A DNA stretch of 37,200 bases from positions 1 through 37,200 of the forward strand of contig NZ_LPWA01000139.1 of the NCBI RefSeq assembly GCF_001510895.1. Direction: 5' to 3'. The first letter of the stretch is position 1; the number at the start of each line of letters is the position of its first letter. Below are positions 7,187-14,903 of this stretch, one piece after another. The translations under genes were made by a program, and so were the position numbers. Source of the stretch: Mesorhizobium loti (GTDB lineage Bacteria; Pseudomonadota; Alphaproteobacteria; Rhizobiales; Rhizobiaceae). Below the pieces are notes generated by a model, which was not told the origin of the DNA, made no database searches, and saw only the letters and a list, made by a program, of their open reading frames with translations.

Positions 7187-7720
7187 ATGACGGATCGAAG
7201 CCCTGCAGCCGGAAAACCGATCAGAACGGCGATCACCGACGAGGACGGCATCGACTTTGCCATCATCGAATTGTTTTTCTTCGCTTATCGCGACTTCACC
7301 TCCGATCCCGACCAGATCCTCGCCGATTACGGCTTCGGCCGCGCCCATCACCGCGTGCTGCATTTCGTCAACCGCAGGCCAGGGCTGACGGTCGCCGAGC
7401 TGCTCGACGTGCTGAAGATCACCAAGCAGAGCCTCGCGCGGGTGTTGAAGCAGCTGATCGACACCGACCATATCGTCCAGTTGCAGGGCCCTCGCGACCG
7501 CCGTCAGCGCGAGCTCTATCCGACCGCCAAAGGCCGCGCGCTGGCGCTGGCGCTGGCACGGCCACAGTCGCGCCGCATCCGTGCTGCATTGGAGGATTCT
7601 GGGACCACCGAACGCGCCTCGATCGAAAGATTCCTGGAGGCGATGGTCAATCCGGAACTAAGAGCGCAGATCGACATTGTGCCTGCGCAAACATCGGGGA
7701 AGAAAAATGGAGACCACTGA
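7187..7720 (+). CDS. petP: MarR-family regulator, PetP-like
   Basis: A 177-residue winged-helix regulator. The DNA-binding core runs from GRAHHRVLHFVNRRPGLTV through AELLDVLKITKQSLARVLKQ (recognition helix) to the wing DRRQRELYPTAKG. GGAGA at 7178-7182 fits the second of two adjacent ATGs (7187) better than the first (7184). The 3' end overlaps the response regulator start by 14 bases, indicating translational coupling. In Rhodobacter capsulatus a MarR-type gene (petP) likewise precedes an OmpR-type gene (petR), and the name follows that precedent; orthology was not tested. A ligand is unknown. It probably acts on its own promoter through the inverted repeat at 7141-7165. Confidence 0.82.
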   Translation: MTDRSPAAGKPIRTAITDEDGIDFAIIELFFFAYRDFTSDPDQILADYGFGRAHHRVLHFVNRRPGLTVAELLDVLKITKQSLARVLKQLIDTDHIVQLQGPRDRRQRELYPTAKGRALALALARPQSRRIRAALEDSGTTERASIERFLEAMVNPELRAQIDIVPAQTSGKKNGDH

Positions 7721-8426
7721 GAAGGTTGATCATCCGGCAGCGCCCGGCGATGATGCGCCGCATCTGCTGGTGGTCGATGACGACACCCGCATCCGCAATC
7801 TGCTCAAGCAATACCTGTCCGAGAACGGCTTTCGCGTCACCGTCGCCGGGAATTCGGGCGAAGCGCGGCGCAAGCTCGCGGGCCTCGACTTCGACCTGCT
7901 CGTGCTCGACGTCATGATGCCTGGCGAAACCGGCGTCGACCTCACCAAAGCGCTGCGGGCCGAGAAGAACGTGCCGATCCTGATGCTGACGGCACTGTCG
8001 GAAACCGACAGCCGCATCACCGGGTTGGAAGCCGGCGCCGACGACTATTTGCCGAAGCCCTTCGACCCGCGCGAGCTCATTCTGCGCATCAACAACATAT
8101 TGCGCCGCGGCGGGCCGGCGGCAACGCCGAAGGTCGAGCAGCTCGTCTTCGGCCCCTACACGTTCCAGATCGCCAAGCGCGAGCTGAAGCGCGGCGGTGA
8201 GGCGCTGAAGCTGACCGACCGCGAGCAGGAGATCCTGGCGATCTTCGCCGCGCGGGCGGGAGAAACGATACCGCGGCACGAGCTCGTCGGCGACGAATCG
8301 GATGTCGGCGAGCGCACGATCGATGTCCAGATCAACCGGCTGCGCCGCAAGATCGAGCGCGATCCGTCCAATCCGGTGTGGCTGCAGACCGTGCGCGGTA
8401 TTGGGTATCGGCTCAGCGTGGAATAA
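7707..8426 (+). CDS. petR: OmpR-family response regulator, PetR-like
   Basis: A 239-residue two-domain regulator. The receiver domain (about 18-135) has the acidic pocket D24-D25-D26, the phosphoacceptor Asp68 in LLVLDVMMPG, Thr in LMLTAL and the lysine of DYLPKPFDP. The winged-helix output domain (about 145-239) ends RTIDVQINRLRRKIERDP ... TVRGIGYRL. The start at 7707 lies inside the end of the PetP-like gene, GGGGAAG being its ribosome site. The partner kinase follows 51 bases downstream. In R. capsulatus, petR lies upstream of cytochrome bc1 genes; that linkage is not seen here, so the regulon is open. All phosphorylation residues are present. Confidence 0.9.
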   Translation: METTEKVDHPAAPGDDAPHLLVVDDDTRIRNLLKQYLSENGFRVTVAGNSGEARRKLAGLDFDLLVLDVMMPGETGVDLTKALRAEKNVPILMLTALSETDSRITGLEAGADDYLPKPFDPRELILRINNILRRGGPAATPKVEQLVFGPYTFQIAKRELKRGGEALKLTDREQEILAIFAARAGETIPRHELVGDESDVGERTIDVQINRLRRKIERDPSNPVWLQTVRGIGYRLSVE

Positions 8427-8477
8427 CATCCTCTCGACGGCCTTTTGCTGAACGGCCATCGACGAGCGGAAGGGCGA

Positions 8478-9893
8478 ATGGCGACCACGCAACTGGAACA
8501 TCCGAAAGGAGGCGGTCCCGGCGATTTCGCGATGCGGACGCTGAAGGCGATGCCGCGCGCCTGGAACCGGTTCTGGCGCCTGGTCGCGCTCTACATGCCG
8601 AAGCGGCTTTATGCGCGCTCGCTCATCATCGTCATCGCGCCTATGATCCTGCTTCAGTCGGTCGTCGCCTTCGTCTTCATGGAACGTCACTGGCAAACCG
8701 TGACGCAGCGCCTGTCGCAGGCCACCGTGAGCGACGTCGCCGCGATCATCGACATGATGGAGACCTATCCGCACGACGCCGACTACGCCAACATCATCCG
8801 CATCGCCCAGGACCGCATGCAGCTGAAAGTGGATCTGCTGCCTCCCGATCCGCTGCCGCCGCCCGGGCCGAAGCCGTTCTTCTCGATCCTCGACGAGGCT
8901 TTGTCGTCCGAGATCACCAGGCAGATCAACCGGCCGTACTGGATCGATACCGTCGGCAACTCCAACATCGTCGAACTTCGCGTCCAACTGGAGGGCAAGG
9001 TCTTGCGCGTCTTCGTGCGCCGCAGCCAGGCCTATGCCTCCAACACCCATATCTTCCTGATCTGGATGGTCGGCACCTCGCTGGTGCTGTTGATGATCGC
9101 CATCCCCTTCCTGCGCAACCAAATAAGGCCGATCCTGACCTTGGCCGAAGCCGCCGAGAGCTTCGGCAAGGGGCGGCCGATGCCGCGCGATTTCCGCCCG
9201 CGCGGGGCGGAGGAAGTTCGCCGCGCCGGCTTCGCCTTCATCCAGATGCGCGAGCGCATCGAGCGCCAGATCGAGCAGCGCACTGCTATGCTGACCGGCG
9301 TCAGCCACGACCTCAGGACCATCCTCACCCGCTTCAAGCTGCAGCTGGCGCTGGCCGGCGGCAAGTCAGAGACCAAGGCCGCGCTCAACCAGGACATCGA
9401 CGACATGCAGTCGATGCTCGAGGGCTATCTTTCCTTTGCCCGCGGCGAGGCCGCGGAAGACACCGGCAGGTTCGATCTTGAGACCTATTTCCAGAAGCTG
9501 GGTGAAGAAGCGCAGTTGCGCAAAGCCAAGCTGTCCACCACCTTGACCGGCGATCCGGCCGTGCATGTGCGGCCGAACGCCTTTGCCAGGCTGCTGTCCA
9601 ACGTCATCGGCAACGCCTTCCGCTATGCCAAGACCGTCGAGGTCCATGCCAACCACGGCCGCGGCTCGCTGACTGTCACCATCGACGACGACGGTCCCGG
9701 CATTGCCCCCGACAAGCGCGAAGAAGTGTTCAAGCCGTTCCTGCGGCTCGACGAGGCGCGCAACCTCGATGCCAGCGGCACCGGCCTCGGCCTGTCGATT
9801 GCCCGCGACATCGCCCGCAGCCATGGCGGCGACATCTCGCTCGAAGACAGCCCGCTTGGCGGTTTGCGCGCCGTGATCAAGGTCCCGGCTTAA
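8478..9893 (+). CDS. Sensor histidine kinase, partner of PetR-like regulator
   Basis: A 471-residue membrane kinase: cytoplasmic N-terminus, first membrane span about 46-68, a periplasmic sensor region of about 115 residues with a Pro-rich segment (LLPPDPLPPPGPKP), second span about 183-207, HAMP linker, then the dimerization/phosphotransfer helix with GVSHDLRTILTRFKLQL (His277) and an intact ATPase domain (N-box NVIGNAFRYAK, DDDGPGI, GTGLGLSI). The proline that normally follows HDLRT is isoleucine here. The start at 8478 has GGAAGGG just upstream. Spacing and orientation leave little doubt it pairs with the preceding regulator. The sensed signal is unknown; the EnvZ-like layout suggests an envelope cue. 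Confidence 0.92.
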   Translation: MATTQLEHPKGGGPGDFAMRTLKAMPRAWNRFWRLVALYMPKRLYARSLIIVIAPMILLQSVVAFVFMERHWQTVTQRLSQATVSDVAAIIDMMETYPHDADYANIIRIAQDRMQLKVDLLPPDPLPPPGPKPFFSILDEALSSEITRQINRPYWIDTVGNSNIVELRVQLEGKVLRVFVRRSQAYASNTHIFLIWMVGTSLVLLMIAIPFLRNQIRPILTLAEAAESFGKGRPMPRDFRPRGAEEVRRAGFAFIQMRERIERQIEQRTAMLTGVSHDLRTILTRFKLQLALAGGKSETKAALNQDIDDMQSMLEGYLSFARGEAAEDTGRFDLETYFQKLGEEAQLRKAKLSTTLTGDPAVHVRPNAFARLLSNVIGNAFRYAKTVEVHANHGRGSLTVTIDDDGPGIAPDKREEVFKPFLRLDEARNLDASGTGLGLSIARDIARSHGGDISLEDSPLGGLRAVIKVPA

Positions 9894-10098
9894 AATCGGA
9901 CAAGACGGGGGTTCATCCGGCCGTCATGAAATCATGGTCAAGAGCGCGCATGAAGCGCGCGACCTTTATCGATTCGAGCCTGCCGCCCCGCTTCGATCCC
10001 GCGCCTGCCCGGGTGCGCTGGAGCGAAGCGCGGGCTGCCGCGTGGTTGCCGTTCCGCCACCATGCCGGCGCGCTCAAGAACCTCTCCAAGGGATCGTC

Positions 10099-11121
10099 AT
10101 GCGCATCCTGATGGTCACCGATGCATGGCGGCCGCAGGTCAACGGCGTGGTCCACACGCTGGAGCGGCTTACCGAAACGCTGAAATCCTTCGATGTCCAG
10201 GTCGATTTCCTGACGCCGAACATCTTCCGCACCTTGCCGCTGCCGACCTATCCTGACATCCGCCTGGCGTTGACGAGCCCTGGCCACGTCGCGCGCCTGA
10301 TCGATCAGCGCAAGGCCGACCATATCCACATCGTCACCGAAGGTCCGCTGGGCATCATGGCGCGCCGCTATTGCCGCAAGGCCGGGCGTCCCTTCACCAC
10401 CAGCTACCACACGCGCTTTCCCGAATATCTCAGCGCCCGCCTTCCGGTGCCGGAGAGCTGGGCCTACAACTGGCTGCGCGACTTCCACAATTCCGGACAG
10501 GGCACGCTTGTCGCCACGCAGTCGCTGGCGGACGACCTTGCTTCGCGCGGCTTCAACAAGCTGAGGCCCTGGACGCGGGGTGTCGACACCGATCATTTCC
10601 GGCCGGAGAAGCGCAAGGACACGAGCTTTCCCCGCCCCGTCTTCCTCTGCGTCGGCCGCGTCGCGATCGAAAAGAACCTGACCGCCTTCCTCGACCTCGA
10701 TTTGCCGGGCAGCAAGGTGGTGGTCGGCGAAGGGCCGGAACTGGCGAAGCTCAAGGCCCGCTATCCGAACGCGCATTTCCTCGGCCATCGCCCGAATGAC
10801 GAGCTGGCGGAGATCTACGCATCGGCCGACGTCTTCGTCTTCCCGAGCCGCACCGACACCTTCGGCAACGTCATCATCGAGGCCTTGGCCAGCGGCACGC
10901 CGGTGGCCGCCTATCCGGTGACGGGGCCGATCGACATCGTCGGCGACGGCGTTGGCGGGGCCGTCGCCGAGGACCTGCGGGAGGCGGCGCTTGCCGCACT
11001 TCACGTCGACCGCGGCGAAGCACGCCAGCGCGCCATGCGCTACAGCTGGAAGGCCTGCGCTGAAATGTTCCTCGACGTGGTCGAGGAAGCATTGGGGATG
11101 CCGCGCAAGCTCGCGGCTTGA
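10099..11121 (+). CDS. GT4-family glycosyltransferase
   Basis: A 340-residue GT-B glycosyltransferase. The opening MRILMVTDAWRPQVNGVV, TYPDIRLAL and SYHTRFPEYLSARLP form the acceptor-side domain; FLCVGRVAIEKNL and the C-terminal PSRTDTFGNVIIEALASG form the nucleotide-sugar site, where the first Glu of the EX7E motif is Asp. This subgroup contains mannosyl- and lipid-sugar transferases. The Agrobacterium glucuronosyl/glucosyl-diacylglycerol synthase and MgtA-like mannosyltransferases are the relatives I would compare first; donor and acceptor cannot be fixed from sequence. AAGGGA precedes the chosen start; the open frame extends 165 bases upstream but that part has no conserved character. Monocistronic. 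Confidence 0.88.
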   Translation: MRILMVTDAWRPQVNGVVHTLERLTETLKSFDVQVDFLTPNIFRTLPLPTYPDIRLALTSPGHVARLIDQRKADHIHIVTEGPLGIMARRYCRKAGRPFTTSYHTRFPEYLSARLPVPESWAYNWLRDFHNSGQGTLVATQSLADDLASRGFNKLRPWTRGVDTDHFRPEKRKDTSFPRPVFLCVGRVAIEKNLTAFLDLDLPGSKVVVGEGPELAKLKARYPNAHFLGHRPNDELAEIYASADVFVFPSRTDTFGNVIIEALASGTPVAAYPVTGPIDIVGDGVGGAVAEDLREAALAALHVDRGEARQRAMRYSWKACAEMFLDVVEEALGMPRKLAA

Positions 11122-11317
11122 TAGAGTCGACGCGCAGGATGTAGTGAGCCTGAGGTCCATGCCTTTGGACAAGTCTTCCGCGTGAAGTTGTTTAGACGCA
11201 TTGGGAGACCATGCGCGGACGTTTTGCCCCCGTGAGCGCGCTCCTTGCGAGAGCTTGTGCGACAGTTCCTTACGGTGCATCATTCTGCATGTGTAGTTCG
11301 CTGCGGGATTGACGCCG

Positions 11318-12253
11318 ATGTCGACGCTGGACGAATTGCCTGCCGTATCGTCGACGCGTCGCGTCCTGCGCATCAGCAAGACCGTCGCGAGGGTGTTCGG
11401 CTATTGCCGTGCGAATGCCTGGCCGCTCTTCGTCGCCGCCTGGTTTCCCTGTTTTCTGACGACGCTCTGTCTGACGGTGCTTGCCCTTGTTCTTTTTGCT
11501 GATCCGGGACAGGCGCCCACTTGGCTTCTATCGCGAGGCTTCGACCCCAGGACCTGGCTTTCCGCGATTATTGCCGCGCCGTTCTCGGCGATGGTCTTTG
11601 CGTTCGTTCTGGACCGCATGGCAAACGCGCCCGAGCACGGCCGTGTCGTTGTTCGGCGCGGCGTTGAAAGTGTCAAACGCTTCGCCATCCCGGGAATACG
11701 CTTTGAGCTCGGCCGGCGTATTCTCTTGGCTGCGTTGCTTCTCGCGGCCGTCCAGCTTCTTTGCGGCTTTGCGGTCGCCGGCGAGCACAGACTCCTTGTT
11801 GCCGGCCTGCTGGCCACACGTGACCTGCCGCTCAACCCTGAGGACGTCGCGCCTTGGGCGTCGGCGATGGGAGTCTTCAACCTGTTGGCGGGTGCTTTCG
11901 TACTTGTCTGGACATATCTCTTTGTCGGCGATTTTTTCTGGACGGGATCGTTCGATCCAATCGGCTGCTGGCGTGCGCTCGACGGCAATCGTCTGCGTTT
12001 CGTCACCATAATGCTCATCGTTTTCGCAATAGTCGCCACACTCAAATATGGGCTGGTCCTGGCAGCAGCGTTGATTCTAATTCCCGCGGACGCCGCGCCG
12101 CCTTCCTTCTTCAACCTTATGCTGATGCATTTCGGACTCGCCTGGCCGTTCGACGTCCTCCATCTCGTACTCTCGGCCGCAACGGTCGGAACCATTCTCG
12201 GTGCGTTTCGGCCCCCGGCTATCGCTTCCATACGGTCGGCCGCGGCGCAGTGA
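11318..12253 (+). CDS. Multi-span membrane protein of unknown function
   Basis: A 311-residue integral membrane protein that I do not recognise. A soluble N-terminus of about 30 residues is followed by some six hydrophobic segments (about 33-60, 80-100, 132-152, 178-206, 222-250, 268-292), with positively charged loops between. There are no catalytic or transport motifs I can name. Base composition is less GC-biased at third positions than in neighbouring genes (many codons end in T), a mild hint of different origin or low constraint. The start is uncertain: an in-frame TTG at 11309 lies close by, and no strong ribosome site is seen. It stands alone and is followed by an interspersed repeat. 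Confidence 0.7.
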   Translation: MSTLDELPAVSSTRRVLRISKTVARVFGYCRANAWPLFVAAWFPCFLTTLCLTVLALVLFADPGQAPTWLLSRGFDPRTWLSAIIAAPFSAMVFAFVLDRMANAPEHGRVVVRRGVESVKRFAIPGIRFELGRRILLAALLLAAVQLLCGFAVAGEHRLLVAGLLATRDLPLNPEDVAPWASAMGVFNLLAGAFVLVWTYLFVGDFFWTGSFDPIGCWRALDGNRLRFVTIMLIVFAIVATLKYGLVLAAALILIPADAAPPSFFNLMLMHFGLAWPFDVLHLVLSAATVGTILGAFRPPAIASIRSAAAQ

Positions 12254-12317
12254 CGGCGCCTGCCGGGCCTTCCTGGCGGCGCCGCGTTTGGCGGGCCAAT
12301 GGCGCCCGCCCGCTGAT

Positions 12318-12423
12318 TTTGGAGCAATTCCAGGAAAAGTGTGTAACGGTTTTCGTCCGGAATTGCGTCAAAACAAAGAGATGGAGCGTTTCGCCGTTTC
12401 TGTGAAACGGTGAAATGCTCTAG
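12318..12423 (+). repeat. Two-hairpin element, copy 2 (complete)
   Basis: Hairpin 1 has arms GCAATTCC/GGAATTGC around loop GTGTGTAACGG. The connector is CAAAACAAAGA. Hairpin 2 pairs GAGCGTTTCGCCGTTTC with GAAACGGTGAAATGCTC. The inner arm reads TTTTCG where copy 1 has TTTTCCG, one C fewer. The final bases CTA include the stop codon of the minus-strand csaA-like gene. Confidence 0.88.
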
Positions 12424-12779
12424 AACAACCGCCCGCCGTTCGGCACGTTGCGCTCGATGGCGCCAAGCACCACGGCGCCCTCATCATCCGGGAAGCCCAG
12501 CGTCAGCACTTCCGACATGAACGGGCCGATCTGGCGCGGCGGGAAATTCACCACAGCGAAGACTTGCCGGCCGACCAGCGTCTCCGGCGCATAATATTTG
12601 GTGATTTGCGCCGACGACTTCTTCACCCCGATCGCCGGGCCGAAATCGATCTTCAGCTTGAACGCCGGCTTGCGCGCCTCCGGAAACGGCACAGCCTCGA
12701 CGATCGTACCGGCGCGGATGTCGACGCGGTCGAAATCGGCAAAGCTGATCTCGGGCTTGCGCTCGCTGCTGGAACTCAT
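12420..12779 (-). CDS. csaA: CsaA-type tRNA-binding domain protein
   Basis: A 119-residue single OB-fold protein of the tRNA-binding domain family. Conserved stretches are FADFDRVDIRAGTIVEAVPF, FKLKIDFG, SSAQIT, GRQVFAVVNFPPRQIGPFMS and LTLGFPDDEG. CsaA binds tRNA and in Bacillus has chaperone-like, secretion-related activity; in proteobacteria the role is less clear. The ATG at 12779 is preferred; a GTG three codons upstream is possible, and neither has a clear ribosome site, consistent with translational linkage to the upstream YbjN-like gene only 18 bases away. The stop codon lies in the last bases of an interspersed repeat, so the repeat may have set or lies flush with the gene end. Confidence 0.9.
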   Translation of the reverse strand: MSSSSERKPEISFADFDRVDIRAGTIVEAVPFPEARKPAFKLKIDFGPAIGVKKSSAQITKYYAPETLVGRQVFAVVNFPPRQIGPFMSEVLTLGFPDDEGAVVLGAIERNVPNGGRLF

Positions 12780-12797
12780 CGGTGGCACCGGCTTCGT

Positions 12798-13298
12798 TCA
12801 GGCGTTTCCGTGGGTCTCAAAGAGCACGCTGGACAGCGCGTCCTTGGCCGATGTACCCGACCAGACGACGAACTGGAAGGCCTGGAAATAGCACTCGCAC
12901 GCCTCCAGCGCCGAGGACAGAAGCACCTCGACCTGCTGGCTCGATGGCTCGACCCCGCCGGCAAGCAGCAGCGACTGCCGGAACATGATCGCGCCTTCCT
13001 GCTCCCAGAGATCGAAATGGCCGAACAGCATCTGTTCGTTGATGAGCGACAACAGCCGCATCACTTCCAGCGCGCGCGTTTCCGGCACCTTGATGTCGAA
13101 GGCGCAGGCCAGATGCAGCGCCTCGAAATCCTCCATCCAGGAGAAGGAGACGTGATAGTCGGTCCAACTGCCGGCCACCGAAATCGAAATCTCGTCGTCG
13201 CCGGCGCGTTCGAAGGACCAGTCATTGTTGTGGGCCACCTGCTCGATGACATCCACCGGGTGGATTTCGCGGGAGAATTCGAGTTCGAGAAGTTCCAT
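12798..13298 (-). CDS. YbjN-domain protein
   Basis: A 166-residue acidic protein beginning MELLELEFSREIHPVDVIEQ. The pattern HNNDWSFERAGDDEISISV, then FSWMEDFEALHLACAFD, then LLSLINEQMLFGHFDLW is characteristic of the alphaproteobacterial YbjN group, whose fold resembles type III secretion chaperones; molecular function is unknown. AGGAAG precedes the start, and upstream in-frame sequence lacks family character. The gene is followed after 18 bases by csaA on the same strand, so the two likely form an operon, which would fit a shared chaperone-like theme, but that is inference. Confidence 0.85.
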   Translation of the reverse strand: MELLELEFSREIHPVDVIEQVAHNNDWSFERAGDDEISISVAGSWTDYHVSFSWMEDFEALHLACAFDIKVPETRALEVMRLLSLINEQMLFGHFDLWEQEGAIMFRQSLLLAGGVEPSSQQVEVLLSSALEACECYFQAFQFVVWSGTSAKDALSSVLFETHGNA

Positions 13299-13428
13299 GG
13301 AATGCTTCCTGTGTTCAGGGGAGCGCCACACGCTCCGCGGGGCACACACGACGAACAATCTTGTCTAGAACTCGGACGGCCAGGAACTTCTCAAACACAA
13401 AGACCCCAGACCGGACCCACCGCCCGGC

Positions 13429-13453
13429 GCATGATCCCTGCTCCGAATCATGC
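13429..13453. repeat. Small hairpin, remnant of a rhizobial repeat
   Basis: GCATGAT (13429-13435) and ATCATGC (13447-13453) pair around an 11-base loop. GCATGATCC-type ends are common in rhizobial intergenic palindromes, so this may be a decayed copy. The rest of the 246-base gap between the YbjN and UbiK genes shows nothing I can name. Confidence 0.4.
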
Positions 13454-13544
13454 AACAAATTCAGTCTATTGATCGGGAGTCGCGTGAACAGCCCAATTTT
13501 TCGCACTGCGTCATTCGCATGTGGAAAGGCGCTGTCAAAAAGAT

Positions 13545-13916
13545 TCATGCAATGCCGGTAAGCGATTCACGGCAAAGCGATTTTTCGGATCGCGCTTTGT
13601 GGAAAAGTTTACGATTATTTTTTTGATCTGGCTTCGCCGCAGCCGCCGGTGCGGCCTGGCCGGTCAATTCGGCGAGCTTCGCCTCGAGCGCCTCGACGCG
13701 CGCCGCGAGCTGGATGTTGTCTTCCCTGGCCTTGACGGCCATCTCGCGCGCGGCCTCGAACTCCTCGCGCTGCACCACATCCATGGAATTGAGCAGGCGC
13801 TCGGCCTGGCTGCGAAAGGCTGTCTCCATCTCACGCCGAACGCCCTGGGCGGCCCCCGCTGCATCCGTCATCAGCTTGGCGAACTCATCGAGAATGCGGT
13901 TCGGTCCGTTCGACAT
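13545..13916 (-). CDS. ubiK: UbiK-like accessory factor (BMFP family)
   Basis: A small coiled-coil protein beginning MSNGPNRILDEFAKLMTDAA, with the family core EEFEAAREMAVKAREDNIQL followed by a heptad-patterned LAARVEALEAKLAEL. UbiK assists aerobic ubiquinone synthesis in gamma-proteobacteria as a membrane-bound partner of UbiJ. As read, the protein has 123 residues, but homologs usually stop soon after the Ala/Pro-rich tail. The extension after KPDQK begins at a run of seven A on the coding strand (13615-13624 region); one more A would give an immediate TAA and a protein ending PDQKK. Divergent from lgt with 130 bases between. Confidence 0.8.
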   Translation of the reverse strand: MSNGPNRILDEFAKLMTDAAGAAQGVRREMETAFRSQAERLLNSMDVVQREEFEAAREMAVKAREDNIQLAARVEALEAKLAELTGQAAPAAAAKPDQKNNRKLFHKARSEKSLCRESLTGIA

Positions 13917-14048
13917 GGCAGATCCTCGCTTGCTGGAATTGACGTAGTGGCGGGCGACGCGGAATGCAAGCGAAGCCTGCCTTGACCCCGCCAAAACCCT
14001 GCCGCATGGTCCGCGCCCGATAGACGACCGCAACCGGGAGACCGTTGT

Positions 14049-14903
14049 TTGAGCGAATATTTCCTGCTGCCGCTGGCCTCCTTGCCCTTTCCCAACATCG
14101 ATCCGGTCATCGTCCATATCGGACCGCTGGCGGTGCATTGGTATGGCGTCGGCTACATCGTCGGCATCCTCTTTGCCTGGTGGTACGCCAAGCGGCTGGT
14201 CACCAACACCAGCCTGTGGCCGGATGGCAAGCTGCCGATGAAGCCCGAAGACCTCGACGATTTCATTGTCTGGGCGGCGATCGGCGTGGTGCTCGGCGGG
14301 CGCACCGGCTACGTGCTGTTCTACGACCTGCCGCGCTATATCGCGCACCCGCTCGACATTTTTGCTGTCTGGCAGGGCGGCATGTCGTTTCATGGCGGCC
14401 TGCTCGGCGTCATCCTTGCCATGACCCTGTTCTCGCTCAAGCGCGGCATCCACACCTGGACGCTGTTCGACGTTGTCGCGGCCGGCGTGCCGGTCGGCCT
14501 TGGGCTGGTGCGCGTCGCCAATTTCATCAATTCGGAACTCTGGGGCAGGCCTTCAGACGTGCCTTGGGCGATTGAATTCCCCAATGGCGGCCCGTTCACC
14601 CGGCATCCCAGCCAGCTCTATGAAGCGCTGCTCGAAGGCCTCGTGCTGTTCCTGGTGCTGCGCTTCCTCACGCATTCGCGGCTGAAGCTCAGGACACCGC
14701 GCTTCGTCGGCGGCGCCTTCATCTGCGGCTATGGCCTGTCGCGCATCTTCGTCGAATTCTTCCGCGAGCCCGACCAGCAGCTCGGCTACCTGCTCGGCAC
14801 CAACTGGCTGACCATGGGCATGATCCTGTCCACACCGATGGTGCTTGCCGGCATCTGGGCAATGGCGACGGCTAAGCCGATGACGCAGCCGCAGGCTGCA
14901 TGA
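14049..14903 (+). CDS. lgt: Prolipoprotein diacylglyceryl transferase
   Basis: A 284-residue inner-membrane enzyme that transfers diacylglycerol from phosphatidylglycerol to the lipobox cysteine of prelipoproteins, the first step of lipoprotein maturation. Hallmarks are VHWYGVGYIVGILFAWWYAK, GGRTGYVLFY, the invariant MSFHGGLLGV, VRVANFINSELWGR and the C-terminal SRIFVEFFREPDQQLG. The start is TTG at 14049, supported by GGGAG a few bases upstream and by the conserved N-terminus. The stop overlaps the next start (ATGA), so lgt and the methyltransferase gene are coupled. Two clear substrates lie in this window (lipoproteins at 2485 and 18066). Confidence 0.96.
   Translation: MSEYFLLPLASLPFPNIDPVIVHIGPLAVHWYGVGYIVGILFAWWYAKRLVTNTSLWPDGKLPMKPEDLDDFIVWAAIGVVLGGRTGYVLFYDLPRYIAHPLDIFAVWQGGMSFHGGLLGVILAMTLFSLKRGIHTWTLFDVVAAGVPVGLGLVRVANFINSELWGRPSDVPWAIEFPNGGPFTRHPSQLYEALLEGLVLFLVLRFLTHSRLKLRTPRFVGGAFICGYGLSRIFVEFFREPDQQLGYLLGTNWLTMGMILSTPMVLAGIWAMATAKPMTQPQAA

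Noticed and set aside
7647..9308. Open frame of 553 codons antisense to the regulator and kinase genes
   Set aside because: It is a GC-rich shadow of petR and the kinase; composition (Asp/His/Arg/Leu/Gln-rich) is that of reverse-read codons and no ribosome site or domain is present.
9913..11379. Open frame of 488 codons antisense to the glycosyltransferase
   Set aside because: Same shadow pattern; the plus strand has a complete GT4 protein.
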